Part shown: positions 27,884 through 36,308 of the stretch, piece by piece | How positions within the stretch are numbered: position 1 is the first letter of the stretch | Layout: every line of letters begins with the position of its first letter | Source of the DNA: an uncultured beta proteobacterium | GTDB lineage: Bacteria; Pseudomonadota; Gammaproteobacteria; Burkholderiales; Burkholderiaceae_C | Length of the DNA stretch: 64,000 bases | Assembly: GCA_903838565.1 (NCBI GenBank) | Contig: CAILZB010000051.1 | Span: 62,001-126,000 of the forward strand | Reading direction: 5' to 3' | Program-made: the position numbers and the translations under genes | The notes under the pieces: model-generated | The model's database searches: none | Told to the model about the DNA's origin: nothing | What the model saw: the letters and a program-made list of their open reading frames with translations, nothing else

Positions 27884-27977
27884 TTTTTGGGTCAGAGCCC
27901 CAATTCGCGGAGCCATCGGCTCCACCTCAGGGTGCGGCGCGTTGCGCCGCAGCGAAATGGGTGTCTGACCCCAATAA
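27884..27977. repeat. REP-like palindromic intergenic element
   Basis: Imperfect inverted arms of about 25 bases (27884-27908 and 27952-27977, both built on GGGTCAGA/TCTGACCC next to AATTCGC/GCGAAAT) enclose two perfect hairpins: GGAGCC-ATC-GGCTCC at 27909-27923 and GCGGCGC-GTT-GCGCCGC at 27934-27950. The structure is that of a REP/BIME-type unit. It follows the mrp stop and includes the 3' end of the gene at 27927. Confidence 0.75.
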
Positions 27978-28421
27978 CCCCTCGAACTCTTCGCGCAGCG
28001 CCTCCATCCGATCACGGTTCATTCGTCCCTCAAAGGCGCAGCCGCCCATCAGGTAGATGTCTTTGCCTGCGCGCGTGTGCAAGACCAGGTCGTAGTAGAC
28101 GCTGCCTTCGCTGCGCGAACCCAAAGCGCCGATGCCGATGCTGACGATGTCGGAAAACGGTATGGAGAGCTGCCGGTCGCCGCCGACGCGTCGGTGCACA
28201 TCCAGCACCAGCATGCGTCGGCGCGTGTCCAGTTCAATCTCCCGCGTCTCGTGGATCAGTAAAGCAACCAGCCCCAACAACAGCAGCAAGCAACCGAGCA
28301 GCAAGCCGGCCCAGGTGTTGGTGTCGGCGTGTTGTCGGCAGAGGTAGATCAACAGCGCTCCGACCACCATCAGGGTCAGGTTGAGGGCGAAGTTGCGTGC
28401 GGGTTGACTGCGTAATTTCAT
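27927..28421 (-). CDS. Hypothetical two-helix membrane protein
   Basis: 164-residue protein with two N-terminal transmembrane helices (about residues 12-26 and 36-55) and a soluble C-terminal domain containing RRRMLVLDVHRR, IPFSDIVSIGIG and SVYYDLVLHTRAGKDIYL, resembling a PH-like beta fold found in small bacterial membrane proteins. The last dozen residues (from about SDTHFAAAQRAAP) are encoded by the palindromic repeat at 27884-27977, so the original stop was probably lost or the repeat inserted at the gene end. It is 61 bases downstream of dusC on the same strand. Function unknown. Confidence 0.7.
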   Translation of the reverse strand: MKLRSQPARNFALNLTLMVVGALLIYLCRQHADTNTWAGLLLGCLLLLLGLVALLIHETREIELDTRRRMLVLDVHRRVGGDRQLSIPFSDIVSIGIGALGSRSEGSVYYDLVLHTRAGKDIYLMGGCAFEGRMNRDRMEALREEFEGLLGSDTHFAAAQRAAP

Positions 28422-28482
28422 CGGCGGTTGGCGTCACGGCGGATGGACGCTCTGTCATTGTGCCGCGTCGCGGCCTTGAGTT

Positions 28483-29433
28483 TCACTGCGCAGCCAGCCA
28501 CGCATCGATGGCCGCAGCGTCGGTCACGGTCTTGAGCGCCTGGTAAGCCACCTCGGCCTGCGGGTAGCGCCGGCGCAGGAAGTTGAGCCACTGCTTGAGG
28601 CGCCCGGCCTGCTGGCGCCGCTCCAGGCGCGCCCGCACCAGTTGCCAGAAATCGTGGATCAGCGGCAGCAGCGTGTGCCAGTGCACCGGGCCGCTGCCGT
28701 GCTCGCCGCCCGCGCTGGCACCCCGGATCGCCAGCGCCAGCCCCGGATCGGTGACCATGCCTCGGCCCAACATCAGCATGTTGCAGCCCGACAACTCGCG
28801 GCATCGCAGTGCGTCCTGCACATTCCAGATCTCGCCATTGGCCACCACAGGAATCGTCACCGCTGCGCGGATGTCGGCGATGCGCTCCCAGTAGGCTGGT
28901 GGCCGATAGGCGTGCGCCTTGGTGCGGGCGTGCACCACGAGTTCGTCGGCGCCGCCGCTTTGAATAGCCAGCGCGCATTCCACGGCGCGCTCATCGTCGT
29001 GCACGCCCAGGCGCATCTTGGCCGAGACCGGCATGTGCGCGGGCACGGCGCGGCGCACGGCGGCGACGATCTGAAGCAACAGCTCGGGATCGTCCAGCAG
29101 GGCCGCGCCGCCGCCGTGGCGGTTCACCACCTTGGCCGGGCAGCCGAAGTTCAGGTCGACGCCGTACGGACCCAGCGTTGCCAGGCGCGCCGCGTTTTCC
29201 GCCAGACAGACCGGGTCCGATCCGAGCAGTTGCGCGCGCACCGGCACGCCGGCGAAAGTGCGTCCGCCATTGAGCAACTCTGGCACGACGCGGATGAAGG
29301 CGCGCTCCGGCAACAAGGTGTTGGTGACGCGGATGAACTCCGAGACGCAGCGGTCCACGCCGCCCACACGCGTCAGGATGTCGCGCAGCACGAAGTCGAG
29401 CAGGCCCTCCATCGGGGCCAGAAGAAGGCGCAT
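28483..29433 (-). CDS. dusC: tRNA-dihydrouridine(16) synthase DusC
   Basis: 316-residue FMN enzyme reducing uridine 16 in the tRNA D-loop. ATG at 29433 gives MRLLLAPMEG, matching the DusC N-terminus and length; the GTG at 29460 would add nine residues. The catalytic cysteine is in NFGCPAKVVNRHGGGAALL, and ELVVHARTK, PVVANGEIWN and LMLGRGMV are family motifs. It is divergent from the lipoprotein gene (84 bases apart) and upstream of a small membrane protein gene. Confidence 0.95.
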   Translation of the reverse strand: MRLLLAPMEGLLDFVLRDILTRVGGVDRCVSEFIRVTNTLLPERAFIRVVPELLNGGRTFAGVPVRAQLLGSDPVCLAENAARLATLGPYGVDLNFGCPAKVVNRHGGGAALLDDPELLLQIVAAVRRAVPAHMPVSAKMRLGVHDDERAVECALAIQSGGADELVVHARTKAHAYRPPAYWERIADIRAAVTIPVVANGEIWNVQDALRCRELSGCNMLMLGRGMVTDPGLALAIRGASAGGEHGSGPVHWHTLLPLIHDFWQLVRARLERRQQAGRLKQWLNFLRRRYPQAEVAYQALKTVTDAAAIDAWLAAQ

Positions 29434-29517
29434 GTCGTTGGGGTGGGGCAGGGTTGGCACCGGTCCAGTGTCTCAGAAAACGCGCCTATGATCGAACCCC
29501 CACCAAGGAGACCGACC

Positions 29518-30276
29518 GTGCAGAAACCGCCCCGACTTGTCCGTCGCGTCCTGACGCTGACCGCGTGCGTGGTCGTCCTGTCGCTGCTGGGCGCTTGCGC
29601 CAAGGACTCCAGACTGCTGCACCCGAGCGCGGACCATCCCCTGCCGGCGCTGAACTGGCAGGCCCAGTCGGCCGATGGCGTGAAGCTGAACCTCAAGCGC
29701 GTGATCGTGCGCAATGACGAAGCCAGCTGGGTCAAGGAGGCCGATTGGGACGAGTACGAACTGTCGGTGCGCAACGATGCGGCCGTGCCGTTGCAACTGC
29801 GCGCGATCGAACTGTCGAACGACGTCCTGGGACGGGTGCCGCACAGTGTCGTGACCGACCAGCTCCAAAGCCAGACCACGCGCAATGTGGAGACCATGAA
29901 GACGGCCGGCCGTGTGGTCGTGATCGGCTACACCGGCCTGGTGACCGGTCTGCTGGTGCTGGCCAGCTCGGCCGGCTACGTCGTGTTTGCCCCGGTGATC
30001 CCTCTGGCTCTGGTCGTGGGCGGCATTTCGGCCTATCGCAGCCAGAGCCAGGCCAGCGCCGATGCCACGGTGATCGAGTACGAGATCCAACGGCGCGGCT
30101 TTGCCTTGCCCGCTTCGCTGCCGAGCGGCGCCGAGCTGCAACACAGCGCGTTCTTTCCTGTCACCCCGGCACCCGAGCAACTGCGCCTGCGTTACGCCAT
30201 CGGGGGCGAAGAGCGCGAGCTCGTGCTGCCGCTGCCGGCACTGGCGCAGCTGCACATCAAGCAGCCCGACAAGTAG
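29518..30276 (+). CDS. Unknown lipoprotein with membrane hairpin
   Basis: 252-residue protein of unknown function. GTG at 29518 is chosen: AAGGAG lies seven bases upstream and translation gives a normal lipoprotein signal with lipobox LLGAC. The mature N-terminal domain (about residues 30-115) is beta-rich and soluble. A pair of hydrophobic segments follows (VVVIGYTGLVTGLLVLASSA and VVFAPVIPLALVVGGISAY, about residues 130-175), unusual for a lipoprotein, then a second soluble beta-rich domain. The ATG at 29488 is in frame but poorer. It stands between dusC and the RND operon, 139 bases before the latter. Confidence 0.75.
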   Translation: MQKPPRLVRRVLTLTACVVVLSLLGACAKDSRLLHPSADHPLPALNWQAQSADGVKLNLKRVIVRNDEASWVKEADWDEYELSVRNDAAVPLQLRAIELSNDVLGRVPHSVVTDQLQSQTTRNVETMKTAGRVVVIGYTGLVTGLLVLASSAGYVVFAPVIPLALVVGGISAYRSQSQASADATVIEYEIQRRGFALPASLPSGAELQHSAFFPVTPAPEQLRLRYAIGGEERELVLPLPALAQLHIKQPDK

Positions 30277-30415
30277 GTCTGCGCCGGTCGCCGCAGCGCG
30301 CGACGGCCTGCGCAAAGCCGTATCGATACCGGGTCCATGCACGACTCCCTAAAATGCAAGGCTTCACCACCGTGCGGCAGCCAGGCTTTGTCTGCCCTCC
30401 TTCTGGAACATCACC

Positions 30416-31666
30416 ATGCGTCTATCCTGCATCCGGCCTGTCGTGCGTGGCCTCTTTCCGCGGCGTTCGCCGCTGAGCCTGGCACTGGGCGGCATCGTTC
30501 TCTCCTCGCTGCTCGCCGCTTGCGGCCAGAGCGCGGCCCCGGCGGGCCCGGCTGGTGGCCCGCCCCCGGCCGAGGTCGGCGTCGTCACCGTCACGCCCGG
30601 CAATGTCGGCCTGATGACCGAGCTGCCCGGTCGGCTGGAGGCCTCGCGCGTGGCCCAGGTGCGGGCCCGCGCCGCCGGCATCCTGACCAAGCGATTGTTC
30701 AGCGAGGGCAGCGTCGTGAAGGCGGGCCAGGTGCTGTTCGAGATCGACTCCGCGCCCTACCAGGCGGCCCTGGCCAGCGCGCAGGCGGGGCAGGCCAAGG
30801 CCGAGGCCAATCTGATGCAGGCCGCGGCGCAGGCCGAGCGCTACAAGCCGCTGATGGAGGCCAAGGCCATCAGCGAACAGGATTTCGTCAGCGCACAGGC
30901 CGCGCACAAGCAGGCCCTGGCCGACGTGGCTGCGGCCAAAGCGGCGGTGCAGACTGCGGGCATCAACCTGAACTACGCCAGCGTCACGGCGCCGATTTCC
31001 GGGCGCATCGGGCGCGAGCTGGCGACCGTGGGCGCGCTGGTGGGGCAGGGCGAGGCCACGCCGCTGGCGCTGATCCAGCAGATCGATCCGATGTACATCA
31101 ACTTCACGCAAAGTGCTGCCGACGTCATGGCGCTGCGCCGCGCGCTGGAGACCGGGCAGCTCAAGCGTGCCAGCGGCGAGCAGGCCGCCAGCGTGCGCCT
31201 GGTGCTGGAGGACGGCAGCGTCTATCCGCGCGCGGCCAAGCTGCTGTTCTCCGACCTGAGCGTAGACAGCACCAGCGGCCAGATCACGCTGCGCGCCGAG
31301 GTCTCAAATCCGGGCGACGCGCTGTTGCCGGGCCTGTACGTGCGCGTGCGTCTGGAGCAGTCGCAGGCGAGCAACGCCATCACGCTGCCGCAGCAGGCGG
31401 TGACGCGGTCGGCCCAGGGCGACACGGTGCTGGTGGTGGGTGCGGACGGCAAGGTGGCGCCGCGGCCCGTGAAGGTGGGCGCTCAGCAGGGCGGCCAATG
31501 GGTGATCCTGGATGGCCTGAAGGCCGGTGAACAGGTGATGGTCGACGGCTTCCAGAAGCTGCGCGGTGACGCGCCGGTCAAACCCGTGCCGTGGCTCGCG
31601 CCGGGTGCCAAGCCGGCAGCCGCTGCTGCTTCAGCCCCCGCCGCCGCCGCCAGCGCAGCGCACTGA
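30416..31666 (+). CDS. RND efflux periplasmic adaptor lipoprotein (AcrA/MexA family)
   Basis: 416-residue membrane fusion protein. Lipobox LLAAC follows a long N-region. The lipoyl halves (GRLEASRVAQVRARAAGIL and NYASVTAPISGRIG) enclose an alpha-hairpin with heptad-like Ala/Gln-rich sequence (about residues 105-175), then beta-barrel and membrane-proximal domains; the C-terminus is a Pro/Ala linker. It bridges the inner-membrane RND pump to the outer-membrane channel. It is the first gene of a complete three-gene efflux operon, 12 bases before the pump gene. No TetR repressor is adjacent, so control is by a distant factor or constitutive. Confidence 0.95.
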   Translation: MRLSCIRPVVRGLFPRRSPLSLALGGIVLSSLLAACGQSAAPAGPAGGPPPAEVGVVTVTPGNVGLMTELPGRLEASRVAQVRARAAGILTKRLFSEGSVVKAGQVLFEIDSAPYQAALASAQAGQAKAEANLMQAAAQAERYKPLMEAKAISEQDFVSAQAAHKQALADVAAAKAAVQTAGINLNYASVTAPISGRIGRELATVGALVGQGEATPLALIQQIDPMYINFTQSAADVMALRRALETGQLKRASGEQAASVRLVLEDGSVYPRAAKLLFSDLSVDSTSGQITLRAEVSNPGDALLPGLYVRVRLEQSQASNAITLPQQAVTRSAQGDTVLVVGADGKVAPRPVKVGAQQGGQWVILDGLKAGEQVMVDGFQKLRGDAPVKPVPWLAPGAKPAAAAASAPAAAASAAH

Positions 31667-31678
31667 GGGCCCACAGCC

Positions 31679-34600
31679 ATGGCGAAATTCTTCATCGAGC
31701 GGCCCATCTTTGCGTGGGTGATCGCGCTCTTCATCATGGTCGCCGGCGGCGTGGCCATCACGCAGCTGCCGATCGCGCAGTACCCGCCGGTGGCGCCGCC
31801 CTCGATCGTGGTGTCTGCGGTCTATCCCGGCGCTTCGGCCAAGACGCTGGAGGACAGCGTGCTGTCGGTGATCGAGCGCGAAATGAACGGCTCACCCGGA
31901 CTGATCTACATGGAGTCGGTAGCCCAGGCCGACGGCTCGGGCAGCATCACGCTGAGCTTCGAGCCCGGCTCCAATGCGGACCTGGCGCAGGTCGACGTGC
32001 AAAACCGCTTGTCGCGCGCGACGCCGCGCCTGCCTTCGGTGGTGACGCAGCAGGGCGTGCGCGTGGACAAGTCGCGCACCAACTTCCTGCTCTTCACCAT
32101 CATCTCCTCCGACGATCCGGCCTGGGACCCGGTGGCGCTGGGCGACTACGCGGCGCGCAACATCCTGCCCGAGCTGCAGCGCGTGCCGGGCGTGGGCCAG
32201 GCGCAGCTGTTCGGCACCGAGCGCGCCATGCGCATCTGGATCGATCCGGCCAAGCTGCTGAGCTACAACCTATCCGCCGCCGACGTGAGCGCGGCGATCC
32301 GCGCGCAGAACGCGCAGGTCTCGGCCGGTGAAATGGGCGCCTTGCCCAACATCGCGGGTCAAGGCATCTCCGCCACGGTCGTGGTGAATGGTCAGCTGTC
32401 CAACGTGGACCAGTTCGGCGCCGTGCTGCTGCGCGCGAATCCCGACGGCTCGACCGTGCGCCTGAAAGACGTGGCCCGCATCGAACTCGGTGCGCAAAGC
32501 TATTCGCCCTCGGCGCGCCTGAACGGCAAGCCTTCCACCGGTGTGGGCGTGCAGCTCTCGCCCAGCGGCAATGCGCTGGCCACGGCGAAAGCCATCCGCG
32601 CCAAGATGAGCGAGCTCGAGCGCTACTTTCCGCGCGGCATGAAGTGGGACATCCCGTACGACAGCTCGCGCTTCGTGAGCATCTCGATCCGCCAGGTGGC
32701 AGAGACGCTGGTGATCGCCGTGGTGCTGGTGTTCCTCGTGATGTTCCTGTTCCTGCAGAACTTCCGCTACACCATCATCCCCACGATCGTCGTGCCGGTG
32801 GCGCTGCTGGGCACCTTTGCCACGCTGCTGGCGCTGGGTTTTTCCATCAACGTGCTGACCATGTTCGGCATGGTGCTGGTGATCGGCATCGTCGTGGACG
32901 ATGCGATCGTGGTGGTGGAGAACGTGGAACGCATCATGAGCGAGGAGGGCCTGGCGCCGATCGTCGCCACGCGCAAGGCCATGGGCCAGATCTCGGGCGC
33001 CATCATCGGCGTGACCGTGGTGCTGATTTCGGTGTTTCTGCCGCTGGCCTTCTTCAGTGGTTCGGTGGGCAACATCTACCGCCAGTTCGCCGCCGTGATG
33101 GGCACCTCCATCGCCTTCTCGGCTTTCCTGGCGCTGTCGCTCACGCCCGCGCTGTGCGCCACGCTGCTCAAGCCGGTCGAGGCGGGACACCACCACGCGA
33201 AGACGGGTTTCTTCGGCTGGTTCAACCGCGGCTTCAGCCAGACCGCCAGGAGCTACGAACGCGGTGTGGCGCGCGTGCTGCCGCACGCCGCGCGCTACCT
33301 GCTGATCTACGTGGCAATCGTCGCGGCCGCGGCCGTGGTCTATACGCGGCTGCCGACCTCGTTCCTGCCGAACGAAGACCAAGGCACGATGCTGGTGAAT
33401 GTGCAGCTGCCGCCCGGCGCGACGCAGGCGCGCACGCGCGCCGTGATGGAGCAGGTCGAAGGCTTCATCCTGCAGCAGCCCGAGGTGCAGGAGATGGTGA
33501 GCGTACTGGGCTACAGCTTCTCCGGTCTGGGGCAGAATGCGGCGCTGGCCTTCATCACCCTCAAGGATTGGGATACGCGAAAGGGCGAGGTACATTCGGC
33601 CCAGGCCGTGGCGGGCCGCGCCTTCGGTGCGCTCATGGGCGTGCACGACGCCTTCATCTATCCTCTGAGCCCGCCGCCCATTTCGGAGCTGGGAACGGCC
33701 TCGGGCTTCAGCCTGCGGCTGCAGGACCGCGCCGGGCTCGGCCACGACGCGCTGCTGGCGGCGCGCAACCAGCTGCTGGGCATGGCGGCGAAGAGCAAGA
33801 TCATCACCCAGGTGCGGCCCGACGGCCTGGAGGACGCGCCGCAGCTGCAGCTCGACATCGACCGCGACAAGGCCAGCGCGCTGGGCGTGAGCTACGCCTC
33901 CATCAACGAACTCATCTCCACGGCGCTGGGTTCGGCCTACATCAACGACTTCCCCAACGCCGGTCGGCTGCAGCGCGTGGTGGTGCAGGCCGATGCGCCG
34001 GCGCGCATGCAGCCCGACGATCTGCTGCGCCTGAACCTGCTCAACAACAAGGGCCAGTCGGTGCCGCTGTCGGCCTTTGCCAGCACGCGCTGGATCACCG
34101 GCGCGATGCAGACCATCCGCTACAACGGCTACCCGGCGATGCGCATCAGCGGCAGCGCCTCGCCCGGCTACAGCTCGGGCGCGGCGATGGACGAGATCGC
34201 CGCGCTGGCGGCGCAGTTGCCGCAGGGCTTTGGCTTTGAGTGGACCGGGTTGTCGCGCGAGGAAAAGCTCGCGGGCTCGCAGGCCACCACGGTCTATGCG
34301 TTCGCCATCCTGGCCGTGTTCCTGAGCCTGGCGGCGCTGTATGAGAGCTGGACCATTCCGCTGGCGGTGATTCTGGTGGTGCCGCTGGGCGTGCTGGGCG
34401 TGCTGCTGGCGACGTTGCTGCGCGGCTACGCCAACGACGTCTACTTCCAGGTGGGGCTCATCACCATCATCGGGCTGTCGGCGAAGAACGCGATCCTGAT
34501 CATCGAGTTCGCCAAGGACTTGCAGGCCCAGGGCAAAGGCGTGATCGAGTCGGCGCTGGCGGCGGCACACATGCGCTTTCGCCCCATCGTCATGACCTCG

Positions 34601-34834
34601 CTCGCCTTCACGCTGGGCGTGCTGCCGCTGGCGATTTCCAGCGGTGCGGGCTCGGCCAGCCAGCGCGCCATCGGCACTGGCGTGATCGGCGGCATCCTCA
34701 CCGGCACCACGCTGGCGGTGCTGTTTGTTCCCATCTTCTTCGTGGTGGTGCGCAGCCTGTTCAAGGGCAGCGAACGCCAGCACCAATTCGACGCCGCCCA
34801 CGCCCACCAGGCAGGAATTGAATCCCATGAATAA
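31679..34834 (+). CDS. RND multidrug efflux pump, HAE1 family (AcrB/MexB-like)
   Basis: 1051-residue proton-driven inner-membrane transporter, full length for the family. It begins AKFFIERPIFAWVIALF, and the fourth transmembrane helix has VVDDAIVVVENVER with the proton-relay Asp pair; GRLQRVVVQADAPARMQPDD and GLITIIGLSAKNAILIIEFA are further AcrB signatures. Twelve helices and two large periplasmic loops are evident. Substrates are probably drugs, dyes, detergents or solvents, but cannot be told from sequence. The stop overlaps the outer-membrane factor start by eight bases. Confidence 0.96.
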   Translation: MAKFFIERPIFAWVIALFIMVAGGVAITQLPIAQYPPVAPPSIVVSAVYPGASAKTLEDSVLSVIEREMNGSPGLIYMESVAQADGSGSITLSFEPGSNADLAQVDVQNRLSRATPRLPSVVTQQGVRVDKSRTNFLLFTIISSDDPAWDPVALGDYAARNILPELQRVPGVGQAQLFGTERAMRIWIDPAKLLSYNLSAADVSAAIRAQNAQVSAGEMGALPNIAGQGISATVVVNGQLSNVDQFGAVLLRANPDGSTVRLKDVARIELGAQSYSPSARLNGKPSTGVGVQLSPSGNALATAKAIRAKMSELERYFPRGMKWDIPYDSSRFVSISIRQVAETLVIAVVLVFLVMFLFLQNFRYTIIPTIVVPVALLGTFATLLALGFSINVLTMFGMVLVIGIVVDDAIVVVENVERIMSEEGLAPIVATRKAMGQISGAIIGVTVVLISVFLPLAFFSGSVGNIYRQFAAVMGTSIAFSAFLALSLTPALCATLLKPVEAGHHHAKTGFFGWFNRGFSQTARSYERGVARVLPHAARYLLIYVAIVAAAAVVYTRLPTSFLPNEDQGTMLVNVQLPPGATQARTRAVMEQVEGFILQQPEVQEMVSVLGYSFSGLGQNAALAFITLKDWDTRKGEVHSAQAVAGRAFGALMGVHDAFIYPLSPPPISELGTASGFSLRLQDRAGLGHDALLAARNQLLGMAAKSKIITQVRPDGLEDAPQLQLDIDRDKASALGVSYASINELISTALGSAYINDFPNAGRLQRVVVQADAPARMQPDDLLRLNLLNNKGQSVPLSAFASTRWITGAMQTIRYNGYPAMRISGSASPGYSSGAAMDEIAALAAQLPQGFGFEWTGLSREEKLAGSQATTVYAFAILAVFLSLAALYESWTIPLAVILVVPLGVLGVLLATLLRGYANDVYFQVGLITIIGLSAKNAILIIEFAKDLQAQGKGVIESALAAAHMRFRPIVMTSLAFTLGVLPLAISSGAGSASQRAIGTGVIGGILTGTTLAVLFVPIFFVVVRSLFKGSERQHQFDAAHAHQAGIESHE

Positions 34835-36218
34835 GTTTGTCCTCCGCCTCGCGCCGCTGGCAGCGGCCCTCAGCCTGGGCGCCTGCAGCCTGATACCGAC
34901 CTATGAGCGCCCGGCGGCACCGGTGCCAACCCAGTACCCCGGCACCGCCGCAACGGGCGTGGCCGCAGCCGATCTGGCATGGAAGGACTTTTTCACCGAC
35001 GAGTCGCTGCGCCAGTTGATCGAGATCGCGCTCGCGAACAACCGCGATCTGCGCCTGGCGACGCTCAACATCGAGCAGGCGCGCGCGCAACTCGGCATCC
35101 GGCGCGCCGACCAACTCCCGACGCTGAACGCCGCGGTGGCCGGCTCGCGCAATGCGACCGGCACCGGCAAGTACGTCACCGTCGACAGTGCGGGCTTCGT
35201 GGTCACGGCCTACGAACTCGATTTCTTTGGCCGCGTTGCCAGCCTCAAGGAGCAGGCGCTGGCGCAATACCTGGCGTCCCAGGAAGGCAGCCGCACGGCG
35301 CAGATCAGCCTGGTCGCGGGCGTGGCGCAGACTTGGCTGGCGCTGGTGGCCGACGAGAAATTGCTGGCGCTGGCCAAACAGACGCTGGCCACGCGCGACG
35401 AGTCGCTGCGCCTGACCCGATTGCGCGTTGACAACGGCGCCGCGTCGGAACTGGACTGGCGTCTGGCGCAGTCGCTGGCCGAGGGCGCACGCGCCACGCT
35501 GGCGCAGCAGCAGCGCCAACGCGCACAGGACGAGAACGCGCTGGCGCTGCTGCTGGGGCAAAGCCTGCCAGCCAACGCGCGTGCCCACCTGTCCGCGCTG
35601 CCGCTGGCGCAGCTGCGCATGGCCGAGCTGGGCGCGGGTGCACCGTCTGATTTGCTGATCGCTCGCCCCGACATCCGGCAGGCCGAAGCGCAGCTGGTCG
35701 CGGCCAACGCGAACATCGGCGCCGCACGCGCCGCCTTCTTTCCGCGCATCACGCTCACGGCCGGTGCGGGCTCGACCAGCAGCTCGCTCAGCGGCCTGTT
35801 CCAGGGCGGAACCTGGGGTTTCACCGCGGCGCCGCAACTGCTCATGCCGCTGTTCGACGCGGGCCGCAATCAGGCCGGGCTCGACTCCGCCAAGGCGGGG
35901 CGCGACATCGCGGTGGCGCAGTACGAGAAAGCGATACAGAGCGCCTTTCGCGAGGTCGCCGACGCGCTCGCAGGGCGCGAGACCCTGGGCGAGCAGGTGC
36001 GCGCACAGCAGGCCCAGACCGACGCTGAGCGCGCGCGCCTGGCGCTGACCGAACTGCGTTACAAAAATGGCGCCGCCAGCCAGCTCGACTGGTTCGACGC
36101 CGAGCGCTCGGCCTTTGTCGCGCAGCAGATCCTGGTGCTCACACAGCTGTCGTATTTCCAGAATCAGGTGGCGCTGTACAAGACGCTGGGGGGCGGTGCT
36201 ACTTCGGCCACGCCCTGA
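34827..36218 (+). CDS. RND efflux outer-membrane factor (NodT/OprM family)
   Basis: 463-residue outer-membrane channel lipoprotein. The signal peptide ends in the lipobox LSLGAC, followed by SLIPTYERPAAPVP, typical of OprM-like proteins. Two repeats of coiled-coil/barrel sequence follow (LRLATLNIEQARAQLGIRRA and RPDIRQAEAQLVAANANIGA motifs). It completes the tripartite pump and is translationally coupled to the pump gene by an eight-base overlap. Confidence 0.95.
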   Translation: MNKFVLRLAPLAAALSLGACSLIPTYERPAAPVPTQYPGTAATGVAAADLAWKDFFTDESLRQLIEIALANNRDLRLATLNIEQARAQLGIRRADQLPTLNAAVAGSRNATGTGKYVTVDSAGFVVTAYELDFFGRVASLKEQALAQYLASQEGSRTAQISLVAGVAQTWLALVADEKLLALAKQTLATRDESLRLTRLRVDNGAASELDWRLAQSLAEGARATLAQQQRQRAQDENALALLLGQSLPANARAHLSALPLAQLRMAELGAGAPSDLLIARPDIRQAEAQLVAANANIGAARAAFFPRITLTAGAGSTSSSLSGLFQGGTWGFTAAPQLLMPLFDAGRNQAGLDSAKAGRDIAVAQYEKAIQSAFREVADALAGRETLGEQVRAQQAQTDAERARLALTELRYKNGAASQLDWFDAERSAFVAQQILVLTQLSYFQNQVALYKTLGGGATSATP

Positions 36219-36235
36219 GCGCGGCCTGACGCTCG

Positions 36236-36271
36236 GCCGGCGCAGTGAACCTTGAAGGCCACTGCGCTGGC
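36236..36271. terminator. Long hairpin between convergent RND and chemoreceptor genes
   Basis: GCCGGCGCAGTG (36236-36247) and CACTGCGCTGGC (36260-36271) pair with one mismatch around a 12-base loop. Its place between two convergent stops fits a bidirectional terminator, but no T tract follows. Confidence 0.45.
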
Positions 36272-36308
36272 GCTCACTTGAGCATTGACGCGAAACCTGA
36301 CGTAAACC

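Noticed and set aside
32270..34828. Minus-strand open frame of 852 codons opposite the RND pump
   Set aside because: Shadow of the AcrB-like gene; low-complexity His/Gln/Arg sequence and no family motif.
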